Shown in pieces: positions 49,101 through 63,143 of a stretch of 64,000 nucleotides of DNA; the stretch's first letter is position 1; each line of letters opens with the position of its first letter. Both the position numbers and the translations under genes were made by a program. The DNA is from Paulownia fortunei (lineage: Eukaryota > Streptophyta > Magnoliopsida > Lamiales > Paulowniaceae), in the NCBI GenBank assembly GCA_019321725.1, contig JAGSPU010001569.1:1178001-1242000 (forward strand), read 5' to 3'. The notes below the pieces were generated by a model. It saw only the letters and a program-made list of their open reading frames with translations, searched no databases and was not told where the DNA came from.

Positions 49101-50370
49101 CCCATTCTTGCCAAACAATTGTTTTGAAGGGTCTTCAGAACTTCAAAGTGCTGCTTGGACGCACTCAAAATTAGCATGATTCTAAATCTGCAAAATCTAT
49201 TTTGATTGTGTTGGTCCTTTGAGCATGGGATATTTTGTCAAACTGTCGAATAAAACTACTCTACTCAAGTCTCAACAAGTGAAGGGGCGCACAGATATAA
49301 ATACAAAGATTGTGTGTGATATTATAAAAAAAAATTCAAAATTTATATTAAATTTTCTTGGCGATTCCATTCCGATTCAATTTTGGTTGGATTTTCTTGT
49401 GAGAGATTTTGTGCAGGAGACAAATGCATGGTCTTCAATCAGAGAGGCCAAACTGCAGTACTCCTTAAATTCACATGCTTTATTGGACCAACTAGATTGA
49501 GCTAACTCGTATAACATTAATTCAAGTCTGGTTCATGCCCCTCCTAAGGTTTCTAACAAATAGATAGTGTGCTTCCTGCCTAACTCCCACTGCATTATTG
49601 ATTTATTTTTATTTTTTATTTTTTATTTTTTATTTTTTGGGTGGGGGACACTTATTTCTATCATCCTATGTCCTCTATTGGATTTCGTCTTTGTAGTTTT
49701 AACTCCCATCTAAGTATTTGGTAAAAATGTAACAAGAAATTATTAAGCCATTACCAACACAGGGCGTTAGGGTTGCAGCATTGATCAGAGCGGCAACCCC
49801 CACCACCATTAACAACCATCCCCCCCACATGCCAAACCAGTTCTTCTTTCTCATCCCACTCCCACCAAATATTGAAATTAAATCATAAACCCAAGATTTA
49901 TTTACTTTTCTAAAAGCTAAAAAATAACTCAAACAACATTTCAATAATTTAAAATTGCATAAAGACAACAGAATAAAAAGGAAAGTGAAACATTCCCCTA
50001 TATATATAGTAGAACTGTAAAAGCAAACATATTATATATCATGAGTCCATGACAATATAATTAGAAGCTGCGGGCTACATTTCTTTCCTTTTTACTGCAG
50101 CCGCTTCAGCCTCCACACCTTTTTCCTCCTCTGCTGCCCTTCCTTTTTTTTTTCACTCCCCCACTTAAAACACCGAAGTTAAAAAAAAAAAGTAAAAGTA
50201 ACAAACCCATTCCCAAAGTGGTAAAAAAGACACACAAGCATACTTTTTCTAACCCTATAGTAATTTCCTACTCTACTTTTTAAGTTTATAATTTTTTAAA
50301 CCCATACTATCATCTTCAAATTCTTCCCGGGAAAAAAGAGAGAATTTGAAGGCGGGAGACCCTGAAAAAG
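46140..50370. other. Intergenic, no supported gene
   Basis: AT-rich sequence with simple repeats only: an (AC)n/(GT)n inverted pair at about 46,868-46,892 followed by a G-run (46,895-46,911), (CT)n at about 47,822-47,842, and (TTTTTA)n at about 49,603-49,637. Open frames of 65-93 codons (for example 49,219-49,500 and 48,803-49,069) show no family resemblance and no splice or codon support. Confidence 0.6.
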
Positions 50371-50375
50371 GTGAG

Positions 50376-52347
50376 TTAGACCCTGAAATTTTTGCCCAAG
50401 AAGGTCTGCCCGAACTGCCAATTAGCTGGCGCCACGTTCACGGAAGTTGATGTGCGACGGTCACCGGCTGTGACTCTAAAGGACAAGGCCTGGCCCACTA
50501 GAACGGCGTTGGATTGCCAATTCTGCCCCAGTTGCGGCTCATTGGCAACCACTGAGTGTTTGTACCTTTGATGCTCACGCGCACGATGTCCCCTGCACCT
50601 GCGACGTTTGTGACCAGAACCAAGTTGAAGTAACGGAAACCGTTGATTGTGAATCTGATCCCTCCTTGTTTTCTGCACGGTATCCTGTGAATTCCGAAAA
50701 AAAAAAAAAAAAAAGGAAACAGATTAAATATATCATGTCATACTAGGCGGTTAGGAACCCTAGGTTGACCGGTAATTCCGGTAGCATGGACCATTTTTAA
50801 GGTGCGACTTTTAACGTAGATGTATGGGCCCCAGACAGCGCGTGGGATTGCCTGAGACATGTCCAGGGATTCTCTGAATTCGAAGCACGCGCATTCCATA
50901 TTTCCCGGCAACTATTACCTAGGTGTGCAGTTACGGTAATGCCTCAGATAAACAACATATGAAGGGACATAATTACCCTCATTTAAACTATGTATAAAAT
51001 AACGAATCGTACAATTTGGTTGGCAAGCTTAAAAGCTGAAGGACAATAACACTCTACGGCTCGTGCAACAGCATTTGTGCTGCAGTGGACCTACCTATTT
51101 TAGTTGTAATAATTAAGGAAAAGTACGTGGGCATTTTAGTCATGTTCGAATAGGTGAAAGGACAGGAATACCCACGGTGTGTCAGGAAAATAGTGGCCAA
51201 GTTTTGAGATGACGTATAGCGTTTAAAGGGAAATTCAGAATAGTTATACTACCCGAATAAAGCAGGCAGATAGCATGGATTCTGTTAGTTAAAGGACACT
51301 AAACTTCAGCAGATTCGGGCAACTAGCACAAAAAATTAAGACCTCCATGATCCCCTACCCCCAAAATGCAGACTAAAATAATCTGAAGCCCATTAAATCT
51401 GACTTAACAAAACAGAGGAAAATAACAATCAAAGCCCATATGAAAATTGATTCCGCCTTAGGAGCGAGCAAAATGAAAAATGAAAAATGAAAAAAAAAAA
51501 AAGTATTTGAAAAAAAGAAAAAGAAATATATGCCCATGAAAAAGGTTTGGCGCCTCAAGTATCCCAAGCGAGGAAATCAAATACATGCCACCAAAAGATG
51601 GTTAAAATACACATGGATTTGTTCAGAAAAAGGGTAGTTCTGCCCAATGGTCCGCCGCAGCCACTGCGCAGTCGAGGTCAGAAGTCACCACTACCAAGAC
51701 AACCCAAAAAGACGAAAACTACCCTTGCGAATTAACCTTAAGATAACAAGTGCAATATATGGCCAAAGCATGGAGTCTTACCGGCGGAAGTTAACTGGGA
51801 CGATGCCGGCGCGATACTGCGCAATCTTGAGGAACATAGGCATGGCGAGATCAAAATGTGGCCTAGGAGGGTTGCACCACCCGCCATTATCATTAGGCAG
51901 CGCGTAGTTCGGCGGGCAGAAATTAGTGGCCGTCACCAAAATGGACGGGCTGCCCGGGTTGCACCACTTGGCGTCCTGCGCCGCGTCGCACTTGATCTCG
52001 AAACAGGCTCCACAGCTCAGCCCATTGTTGAACAGCGCCGTGCTTAGTGCTGCTGTGTTTACACCATAACCTTGGCTGTACAAATTTCCGTACCCACAAG
52101 CACCGCCTAAAGAAAAACACAAAACAAAACGAAGGTTTTAGTAGAAGGGTTTTTAAAGTAAATACTTAGAATAATAGGGGAATGGGAGGGTACCCATAGT
52201 GCCGGAGGCGTCGCTTCCGCCGTAGAAGGTGGCGTGGGCGGTTTGCCAGGGGCCTCCGGCGTAGACGCCGGGGATTCTGGCCTGAGCGGATATCAGGAAG
52301 CAGAGGATGCTGACAATGCAGAGGAGCAACTTCATTGCAGCTGGCAT
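50376..52347 (-). CDS. EXPA: Alpha-expansin (EXPA4/6/16-like)
   Basis: Three exons: 52,347-52,194; 52,106-51,782; 50,684-50,376 (stop TAA). Start is MPAAMKLLL at 52,347 or the inner ATG at 52,335, giving about 258-262 residues, normal for the family. A signal peptide ([17 protein letters not shown]) sends it to the wall. The mature protein has [20 protein letters not shown], the cysteine set of the six-stranded barrel domain, the HFDL motif ([10 protein letters not shown]) and the C-terminal carbohydrate-binding domain with NWGQNWQSN. Expansins loosen cellulose-xyloglucan contacts at acid pH without cutting glycans, allowing cell growth. Intron 2 is 1.1 kb. One C is missing near 50,522 (GGGGCAG), breaking the frame in exon 3. 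The GA-rich leader (52,380-52,445) is probably 5' UTR. Confidence 0.95.
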
Positions 52348-52479
52348 TTGGTCTTTCTCACTCTCTCAACTATGGATTTGAATTTGTAAAGCTGTAGCTC
52401 TATAGAGAGAGTAAAGAGAGGGAGTGTTTTCGGAGAGAGAAAATGAAGGATGTTTGGGTTTGGGGCCGAATGAAAAGCG

Positions 52480-55400
52480 GAAGGAAGGTGAGGGGGTACT
52501 TATGGAGGGAGGGCTACTGCCTACTGGCAGAGTATCGCAAAGGGCAGGGCCCGTAATTATGGTCCCTCCCTAATTAATGCTCGCTTTTACTATTTTCTCT
52601 CTCCCCTTTTTCTTTGCTTTTTTTTTTTTTCAATTTTTCAATTTTGGCTTTTTTATTAAAATTTTGACGAGGAAAGCAGTACACAAAGGAAAACAAAATT
52701 AAAAAAAATACAAAATGGAAACCTTGTTTGGGTTTTTTTTTTTCTGCATTTTCTCACCTTTTTTTGGGAATATGGATTTTTTTCAAGTACATTATATTTG
52801 TTTTCCTTTATATTCTTCTTAACTATTGAAAAATATTCTTCTTAACAATTGAAAAATTAAAATTATTTTTTGTAATATTTATTTTCCTTTATATGCAAAA
52901 AAAATCACCAAAATTCTTGCACCAAAGTAATAAGATACTGTTGTTCGATTCAACTTAACTTGTTAAGCTAATAACAACACTTTATGATTGACTATCCTTT
53001 GAGATGCAATAACGCTCTAATTGCTAACTAAATTATTATTAGGAATTTGATGATATAATGTTTTTTTTTAATTTTAATTTAGGCAATCTAATAGGACAGC
53101 CTATTGTTTTACTAATTATTTGAATTAATAAGATAGAACTCATGCGGTAAATGAAGATACTCTTTCCACTAAGACTCTAAAAAAAAATTTTCCCTTAAAT
53201 TCTTCATATTTAAACACATCTGATAATTTATAAGGGCCCATAAGATATTATGAATAAATATAACAAAACACCCTCTATTTTTAACCTTAAATCACTATTG
53301 CATCGGCATGCATCAAGTGTTCAGTTAAATTGCAGCATCAAATTTGGATATTATTTCACGTATACTAATATGTGAACTATGTAAGAAACTAGACAATAAA
53401 CCACAAATGAGAACTACAACCTTTGAGAATTATTTACAATTGAGGACATTTTGGACCATTACTTTTAAATTTCAAATGCGAGGGAGGAAAAAGAACAATT
53501 ATACAATTCAGTTTCAGAAACTTTTGCTTCATCAAGTTGCCCCAGTAATAATAGGCGACAATTAAGGACAATTATGAACATTTAAACCATCGATTTTTAA
53601 AGCAATAAGAAAAAAGAAACACCCGCCCCACCCCCACCCCCACCCCCACCCCCAAAAAAAAAAGGAAAAATAGATTTTCTAAATGAGAAAACCAGTAACA
53701 AGAAACTTGAATTAGTTTCTTCAAATTGAATTCAGTAGGGCACGGCTCTACGCTCTTAAATTCAATTAAATCAAAAGAATAAAAAAATAAAGACAAATAT
53801 CTCCGTTCATGAAGTATTGCTCCTTTACTACAACAAAAATTTTAATTTAACTTTAATTTTTATTTTTATTTTTGATAATTTAATCATATTACTCTATTTT
53901 TTTTACTGAATATTTGCTAAAAATATTCAGTAAATATAACTCTGGTAGTAGATTTACCTCTAACTGAGGACAACTGGGAACAACGGGAATAGTAAATATA
54001 ATCATTTTTCCAGACATAATTTTAATTTGAGGGACCTTTTCGTGCCTAAAGCACCCTTCAGTATTCACACACAATCCAGAGTTTATTACATGTTTGATTT
54101 TGATTTTCAATTGGTGCACCTGAACTGTGGATTAATTGCATTTGGCACCAGCATTCACTCTCCACCAATCCCAACTGTTTGTTGCCTTTGCCAAAGGAAA
54201 GCAATTAATTTATGGGAAATCATGCCACTTATTTAGGTTTTATTCAAGTAATGCATGTCATTACATATGCATATAATAATATCACAAAGTTAAATATTAA
54301 CTCGATATATATAATTTAAAGATCCACAATTATAATTAAATAATATATAAGTGGATGACATCTCATGAATCGTTCTATCATAATATCAATATCGATAACT
54401 ATTTAACTACAACAAACTATATATAAACTCACTATCTTTTGCCCGTTTTTTAAAAAGTTCATTTTCTATTTTCATTTAGACAGTATGTTTCAAAAAAATA
54501 TTTTAATATTGTTTTGTTCGTATTAAAAGAGGTAAGCCAACATATTTTTGAGCAAACAAACAGTGATAATGGTTAAGCTCTATAACTATAGATGCTTTGT
54601 TAGGCAAGAGCAAAACCTAAGTGTAGAAATAAGAAGAGAAATACAAAGTTTTTAGCCCTATCATAAATAGCATTAAACGGGCGAAGGTCTCTTTCCTTCC
54701 AAATTATCACATTGTTATATCCGTGATTAATTTAACACTAATTAACAGTTAATTACTTAGAAAACAATACCCGACAAGAAGATTAAACGTGCTTCCCGAC
54801 ATGATTTATTTCTAATTCTGACCACGTAAAAGTTACCAAATCACAAAAATAACCATGAGACAGAAAGTGTTACTCTAAATGAAGGGATAATTAATTCTAA
54901 GTCCCCATTATTTCATTTTATTTACCTTGCAACCCTTTATCGTAACCATAATCTTGTTTTGCACCTTTAGTAGTAGTATATCTTGATCTCCTCCTTCTAC
55001 AATATTTGGGACACACAATTTGAATCATTCAAAATCCGTCAATCTTAGCCAATATAATTATCATATGTAATAAGAGATGAATATTAAATTGAAATAAAAA
55101 ATACGACCACATAAACATAAATATATATACATATTCATAAATTATACACAAATACGTCGGGTGCATTGAAGGCCATGTGCTCTCGAATGGAGTGGATAGG
55201 GATCAAGAAAAACAAAATAGAAGCATAATAGTTTGATAATTCAAAACTCCAACCATCTGAAAAGGCCGCCCACATGTGAGCAGAATTATTGATTTCTTCT
55301 TCTTCTTCTTTCTCTTCCTCTTCGCTTTTCCCCAGTTTAACTTACATAACACGTCCACGTGCCCTTGTTATTTCTTGCTTTTCCTACATCTTTTCTCTTT

Positions 55401-58400
55401 TTGCTCAATTTGCAATAAAGTATTCTTAAAAATTTGTTTGACCCAACCTTAAATTTTACTGAAATAATCTTGGCTATTGAATTAATCTTTGTTTTTTTTT
55501 TTTTAATAAAAAGAGAATATTGATTGATTTATCAACTCATTCCAAGTGATTGGAATCCTTCACTAGATTGTAGATTCAAGATGCTTACTATGCTTCAATT
55601 TAATTAATATTTATTACGAAAAGTTGAAATGTTGAAAAAGGGAAAATGTGTTGTGCTCCTACACATAACATTAAGACACTATTCATTTTCTATTTGCTTC
55701 ACATTTTAGATCATAATACCAAGTATATTGGCCTTTTTAGGACACACAAATTGTAATTAGTGGTTAATTGCTAAAAAAGTTCAAACAAATGCTTGATGTT
55801 CCATTAGGAAAGGAGCTAGTTCAACTATACAACCACATGTTCCTCTCATCCTTCTATCTACCTAATTGTTTTTTTTTTATTTCTAATTATTTTAACACAT
55901 ATTCTTGTCGCCGTAGGATTAAACAGCAATTTAACAACGTATTTTATATGTTTCTGTCTCTCACACAATTAATATACACTTCTATGATTTACCCAAACAT
56001 TTTATGAAACAAAAAACAAACAAAAATAAGTATTATTAGGTGTGTGCGAATATTGTCCAAGTTGGCTAAAAGTGAGAATGATCATAAGTTTATAAGTTTG
56101 GATAATATTTGGTATGATGATTTTGAGTAAAATCCAAAATAAAATTATAAAAATTTATACTCAAAATAACAATATTATATCATATAGATAGGTGAAATTC
56201 GTTCAAAATAAAGAGAAGTGATACCGGTAGGGGTGGTGGTGGTGGTGCAGCCCTCTTAAATAAAAAGCTGATTCTCCTAAGATTTGCTGAGTCATGGAAA
56301 TGTATGTATCAACACATTAGGGTTGCCAAGTCTTGCGATTTTGTCACCAGTATCGCTCCAACCCCTAATTCACCATACACGTGAATTTGATCCAATCTCT
56401 TCTCAGTTCTCGCTCCCACATTGATGATTAATAACCAATATTGAATATAAGTTAATTAGTGGGTGGGGTTGAAAATAAATTAAATTATTTAATATTTAAT
56501 TATTTTTTTGAATTTAATTTGTTAATTATATATAGTTTTGACTTTAGACCACAACATTTTTATTTCAACTTGGCCACTAGTCCTTATGTAAATTATCTCT
56601 ATGCATGCCAAGATAAAATTGTTGATGATGATAAGTTGATAATCAAGCAACAGACCCATTAGCATCGATCACGCTCAAAATTAATTATTTCCCCAAAAAA
56701 CTCTTATATGTGTGTATAGTGCTAGATTTTGACCTATTAAGTTTAGATAATTAAGGTATAGTTTATTTTAATGAATTGTTAGGATAGGTGAATTCTGCAT
56801 AAGGTTTTGACTTTCGGGGTGTTCGGTTTTAGGGATCCAAACTCACATGCAAATATGCGATAAATTGTATTATTTCTCCTATTATATTTCTGACCTATGT
56901 ATACTTATAAATCATAATTCAATTTACTTATAAAACTGAGAGATTGCTTAGGAATTTAGGCATTTCCATCTAAGATTATTTTATCTTTTATGCAATGCAC
57001 GTTTGCTTAGGATATGGATCAGCAATTTTGTGAGCAATGATCTGCACTAATTAGCAATTCCAATCATCATTAACATCTCGTCCATATATTTACTTAAGGT
57101 GACTATGGCTGACCAGTATATTAATGATTAGGTTGATTTAGGGGGGAAAAGAAAAGGTAATTTATTTTATTACAATTTTAAGATTTGCATTCAATTACTA
57201 GGCAGTAAGTGCGGAAAAATAAACCATTATGAAAAATGAGAAAAAATAAATTTTAAAATACAGTGTAAAAATAATAAAGTGCAATACTCTTGATTCATTC
57301 AATAATAGAGTATTCGATGGTAAGTAGTCAAAAACATATGTAAAATGACTTAATAAAATATTGATATTTCTAATTTGTGCAATCATATGTCCCAATAAAT
57401 TAATATTAGTTTTCCCATTCCTTAAATAACATTTTATCATCAATGTATGCAAATAAAGTAATGATTTTCTTAACTCCATGAAGAACATTTTTAATTGACA
57501 AGAGAGTCATGAGTCATGAACAATTTTTGTTTTCTAACTTCTAAGCGAAGGACTGTCCTTTGCATTCCCAAATGTTTCCGTACCACTTCATTAGCTAGGA
57601 ATGCTTTGTTAATTTTTCTGAGTTAACTTTACTTGGTCGTGATCAAACCTTTAAACATTAAAAATTGCTAATATTTTATTCTTACTTAAGTTTACTATAG
57701 AAAATATTTTTGTTTTGTTTTTCAAAGCTTGCGGTTTTTAAAAATGCACTTGTTGGAGGCTGTTGATCTTTAGACTCCTGTTGTAATTGAAAATTTTATT
57801 ACATTGTATTATATTAATTGTTGTTACATTTTAATAGAAGATATAATAAAATTTATAAAAATATTAAAAAAATCCCACATGTCGTCCTTGAAATCGATCC
57901 AAAGAAAACCCATCCCGTTGACATCTCCCCTTTGTATTTACATTTGATAATTACTTAACCAAAACTTCATGACATTCCAATTACAAAATCGATGTGATTC
58001 ACACACACACACACACAGAAAGAAAGAAAGAGAGGAGATTTTGTGGAGAGGAAACCCAGAACGAGACCTCTCATCAGCTGTCTATATTTCACTTCTGCGG
58101 CCTGCTTTACTACTCTTGGGTTGTTCGCTAACACATAGACACATGTCCACAACTAACAATCCTTTGGGATAATGCAACATTGATTGATACAAATGCCTCT
58201 TGCTCCTATTACATACTAAAAAACAAGAAAATTTAAACCATCCAATATAGGTCATATAAATCATGATATAATAGTATCAAATTAACATATTTGTTGCTTG
58301 GGATAACTTCTTTTAACATACTGAACAAACGTTCCACTTAATAACAACGACCCAAATTTATTTATAAGAAACTTAAATTAGTTACGTAACTTATAGATAA

Positions 58401-61270
58401 ACATCTTGCATGTATAACTTAATTGGTCTTAGGTTCGAGTATTGAAAAAAATTTCGAAAACAATCAGTATTCTAATAAAAAATAAAAAAATAAAAAAATT
58501 GGTTATTTATTTGGGTCAATACAGCACTGAAGGGTCAGCACCATTACCTGTCATGCTATGTAGATTATATAAAAACTTCTCCCAGATTTTATTTATTTAA
58601 TTTTTCTATAACTAATAATTTCCTTATTGTCAGATCGAATATTGTGAAACTGTGTAGAAACAAATGGGTATAGTTTTGTGGCACTGAAATTGGAAGGTGG
58701 GTTAAGTGTTTTATAACTCTAAATTGGAAGAAATTTGGAGAAATACGACTGCACACCGAATTGCCACATTTTCTGTGTCAGGAAAGCATGTGGTGGATCA
58801 ATTATTAAAGCATGTATTTTACTGATTTTAATTTGTTTTGAGGGACCATTAGATGCGTATGGGTTAAGAAAAGAAAAAAAAAAACATTTTAGTTATTTAT
58901 TATTATATGTATTCACTGCATTATCGCAAAATTACTATTTTTCATAACTTTGGCACTCCCTCAAGATGATATTTACCCACCGACCCATACAAGGTGACAT
59001 TAACTACATATGTGCTGCACCATATCATCTTGTACCGCTACATATAGTAAGAGCCTTAAGAGGCATTTTAGTTCCACACGTATGGTACATGTTAAATATT
59101 AACAATCAAGTATTTATTTTAAAAAAGTAATTTATATATTTAATAATTATTTATAATGTAAGGTAAAAGATAAAATTAATAAAGAATTTGAATTGGTTAA
59201 GAGTGAACACTTTTTTTTTTTTTTTTTAATTTCTCCCTCATATTCCCTCATGAGAAGTTTAGGAAGGTTTGTGTTATCATATATATTCTTTGTTCGATCA
59301 ATTCTCTACTTTTGTAACTTTCATTTTATGTAAGCCTTCTAAATTTTCACACAAGATAACAGCGTGTGGGGTTAACAAAAATAATTCCCAACTTTGTGAG
59401 TGAATAATGTATGAGAATTTAGTCCATTTATTGTTTGATTATGATTCCCATCCACTTTTATCGTGAAATAGAATTATCATTTCCATTTTCATCTGAGAAG
59501 AATTTACATGCTCAGTCCGAAAAATTGGAATATTAGTAGTTTTGGATGGTCCCGTCTACCAACCTACATAACAAACTTTGTCTTATTTTTAAGTATAACC
59601 CCAAGCAGACCAAAATACTTCTTCTTTCCCGAATTGGTTTTGCACTATAATGCTTTATTTAGATTGATAAATTTGAAACTAAGAATTTTAAATTTATAAT
59701 AATAAATTTATTAATTTTTTTTGAATAATTTCATAATATAATGAATTTCAAATCGTTAAATTCCTATTTTAAGTATTTTTTGAATTATTATGGTGAATTT
59801 CAAATTTATTTATATAAAATTATTTAAAATTCATCCCCCTAAATTCTTCCTCAAATTCAAATTCTTCTATCCAAATGCAACTCTAATGTTTGTAGAGTGT
59901 GCTTTCAAATACCATCATTTCTGGCAGATGGATGTTCTTTTATCATTTACTATTAATCTTCACAGATATATATATATATTAAGAATGTGTGAACTCATCT
60001 GAAAACCACACTACATTTAGTGCAGATGGACCAGCCATTCTGCAGCATATACAGGCACATCTGGACCCCGAATTTATTCTATCGAGACCAAAGCAAATGA
60101 TGATCGGTCTCTTTACCCGTTCCAATTGCAAGTTTCAGCTTGCAAAATTGAGGAGTAAAAGAAATATTCATGTTAAAAGTAATACACTTGCATCGCTTCT
60201 CTTTATATATGATGGTACATATTTGCCACATGGCTCAAACAGTAGTTGTGGATCACCGAAACATATGAGCTAACCACTGGAGATGATTAAACAGTTATGA
60301 TTCAACCCAAGATTAATTATACATTTGATCCAAGTTACCGCTCATGAGATGCTGTTACTATCCAAATAGAATTGTGAATAGTTTGATTACTCGCAATGAT
60401 ACAAATATTTCATTTTATGATACCATCATAAATATATCTAACGGCTCATGAACCTCAAATTAATTGATCGAATCATGGTCATATAGGTTCATTTAATGAT
60501 TCCATATCATTACACTGCATTTACACCAAAAATCACTCTGGCCCCCAAATGCATAGAGTGTCCACCAGAACATAACAATTTCACCGTCATTGGTGTGGTC
60601 AATCATGCATCACAGTTAACTCCCATGTATGGTCTGCAAGAAGGAAGGAGGCAAGGAAGGAGAAGGAGATGTCACACATTTTATCTTTCCATTTCACTGA
60701 GGCACTATTACAGCTATATTCAAATACAAAAATATTACATTCAAAATTTTGTATATACAGGCAGCAGAGGAGAGAAGGGTGAGAACTAACTCTCTTGTAT
60801 GAAGAATTTTCTGAAACATCTAATACCTGCAATCAAAAGAATCAAATGAAGGTTGCAATCAGTGGCAGCCTTCCTCGTAAAAATGATCAAAACCTCAGCA
60901 GCTTGCTCGTTGCCGAACATATGAAAAAAACACAAATTACAGCACCTTTTCTTTCAGGCCTCCTCACTCCATTACAGCAGATACTGAAATTACCTAACCT
61001 CACATTTCGAGTAGCCTACTTATGCAATGCACGTAGATCTGTAATCATCTAGTCCATTAACATCTAACTTAGTGTGGAACAGCAGCCGCTTGAGTCTTCA
61101 ATGTCCATTCATGCTATTTGCTGTTGAAATAATAGCACCAGAGATTGCATTAAAGCAAATGCCACATCATTTTCTTGAAAAAACGGATGTGTTCTGCATC
61201 TTCCAACTTCAAAGGGGAAGTTTAACTGAATTTTAGATTGGTTCGCAGCATTAAACTTCACCAGAATAGA
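52480..61270. other. Intergenic, no supported gene
   Basis: Nearly 9 kb of AT-rich DNA. It contains a (CCCCAC)n run at 53,625-53,653, (AC)n plus (AAAG)n at about 58,003-58,031, and a T-run at about 59,210-59,227. Sequence from about 60,800 to 61,270 may be 3' UTR of the RNR1 gene, including a possible minus-strand acceptor 'attgcag' near 60,830. None of the short open frames looks like a known protein. Confidence 0.5.
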
Positions 61271-61274
61271 GTCC

Positions 61275-62478
61275 TTATATTCCTAGAACCTCTTTGAAAG
61301 TAAGAACATCATCACGTGGATGCTTCTTCTACTTGAACTTTTACATCATCACCTACCTGTACACCAACAGATACCCAGGCAGAAGCTTGTAATCCAACCT
61401 ACACAAGGCACACACTCATTAATTCAAATTGTTGTCGCCATTATAAACAAAGCACCAATTTGTGGCTCTAAAACTGCAAGTAGAATTAATCATCTTAGAA
61501 TTCATGAGGGCAAACACGAAATTTACCATATCTTTGCAAAGCTTTCAACAGATTGTCTAATGTCTCAACACTTATAGCTTTCATCATATTTCCACACATC
61601 AGTCCAATTGATCAGGTTAGAAAATAATTCTTCAGGTTCCTCACCATAATCAGAATAAAATCTCTCTCAATGACCCGGAGATGGAAACAATATCTGAAGT
61701 TCAAGTTTTACTTTTCAACAATTAATAGTACCTTTCTAGAACCTTTTACCAATAACCCATATTCTTTTATCAATAGGATATTTAGTTAAGTAAGTCGCAT
61801 CATTTTATCGTTGTACACGTAAGTTGAATCAGCTGATTTATAGCTGGTATTTATTTGACAAAATACTTCATTTGTCGCAAAACTATGGCTCCTTTGCTAG
61901 AGCAAAGTCAAATGGTTTTACTCTTTGAACTAACTTATCATTTAAGCATTTAAACAAATTTAATAATAGTGAAAATTTAAACCTTAATATTTCTTATATT
62001 ATCACATATTATTCAATTGGATTGATAAAAATCGATTAGATTATTTGCTAGTGCATTTTTAAAGAAAAAAGTCAAGTCCCCACCACTGGACCTATAATTT
62101 TGGGATGAAGGGAGTATTTTTCTCTCAGTTATTGCATATTTCAAGAATGAAGAGCTAGAGGAGGGCAAATCTCCAAGTGGCAAGTTTTGCCGCTAGTAAT
62201 TTCAAGCAACTAATACTTGCCATTAGTAAAATTTCAAGCAACTATTGTATTACCTCCATCAAGAGTATTGCTGCAACTCTATCTTTGATGAATCGGAGGA
62301 CCAAAGCAGAAAACTTTTTTCCTTTTGGTTGCCGCCTCAAGTATTCTATTATCCAATATCGGAGACTGCTGGAGCTGAGCCTCCTTACTACCCTAGTATT
62401 CATGTTTACCATAGATGCCATCCCCTCCAGCTGTCCTGCTGAGAAAGGAGGAGAATCTCCCCGAAGAAAAGCTTTCAC
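61275..62478 (-). CDS. RNR1: RNase II (RNR1-type) 3' exons, partial
   Basis: Two exons in phase: 62,478-62,254 (75 codons) and 61,398-61,275, ending TAA. The first reads VKAFLRGDSPPFSAGQLEGM, then RVVRRLSSSSLRYWIIEYLR and LVLRFIKDRVAAILLME, the end of an RNB catalytic domain. The second, VGLQASAWVSVGVQVGDDVK then PRDDVLTFKEV, is the S1-like tail. Plant RNR1 is a 3'-5' exoribonuclease of plastids and mitochondria that trims rRNA and mRNA ends. Splice sites are TGTGTAG|GTG and GAG|GTAATA, then TGTGTAG|GTT. The last exon is 124 bp where 126 are needed; CACA has become CA near 61,318, after which the tail reads correctly. The catalytic aspartates lie in upstream exons not found in 62.5-64 kb, so those are beyond the window or the gene is truncated. 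Confidence 0.85.
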
Positions 62479-62559
62479 CTACACATTGGAAGCAATTAGC
62501 ATGGCCAATTCTCAATCAATTTTATTACATGTCAGCTTTTGGTAGATCTACAGCACAGT

Positions 62560-63109
62560 GAATCTTATATTAGCAAGTTGTTATCACTCACCAACGTAAA
62601 GATGCAAAGGTGTCATGAAATTATGAAAATTACAATCTTCCAACTGAAAATAGGAAATAATGCAGAGTTATATCCTAAGGGCTTGATTGGTATGGTTGTA
62701 TCAAGCCCTATCCAATTATTTGTATGCATGAGTCAAGCCCAGGCTTGATTCAAGGCCCAGAACCAAAGCATGAACCAATTGACAAATTATCCTCAGGTTG
62801 ACCCAATGATTGTCAAATCCCAACTTAAATGGGTGTTAGTGCATATTTACGTATTTAACCCTGAGTTTGAAAATCAATAACAAGTTTGCCCCTAAACATT
62901 ACACATCAGTCTGACGATTAACCCAAAAAAAAAGAACACTTAAATAACAAAAAAAAAGGAAAATTGGACTTCTTGTCCCATTCAATAGACAATGTGCAAG
63001 TGCAGTCCAACCCTTTAGAGCTCAGCAAAATTAGTGGCAAATTTGAAAAATCGTGCACATGCGGTCATTTTTCAAAAATCTCGTTAAAAAATAATGGAAA
63101 CCGTTCGTG

Positions 63110-63143
<34 letters not shown>

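Noticed and set aside
49219..49500. 93-codon open frame on the + strand
   Set aside because: No recognisable domain, no conserved neighbours, and such frames are expected by chance in this length of sequence.
62177..62545. 122-codon open frame on the + strand
   Set aside because: It is antisense to the RNR1 exon 62,254-62,478.
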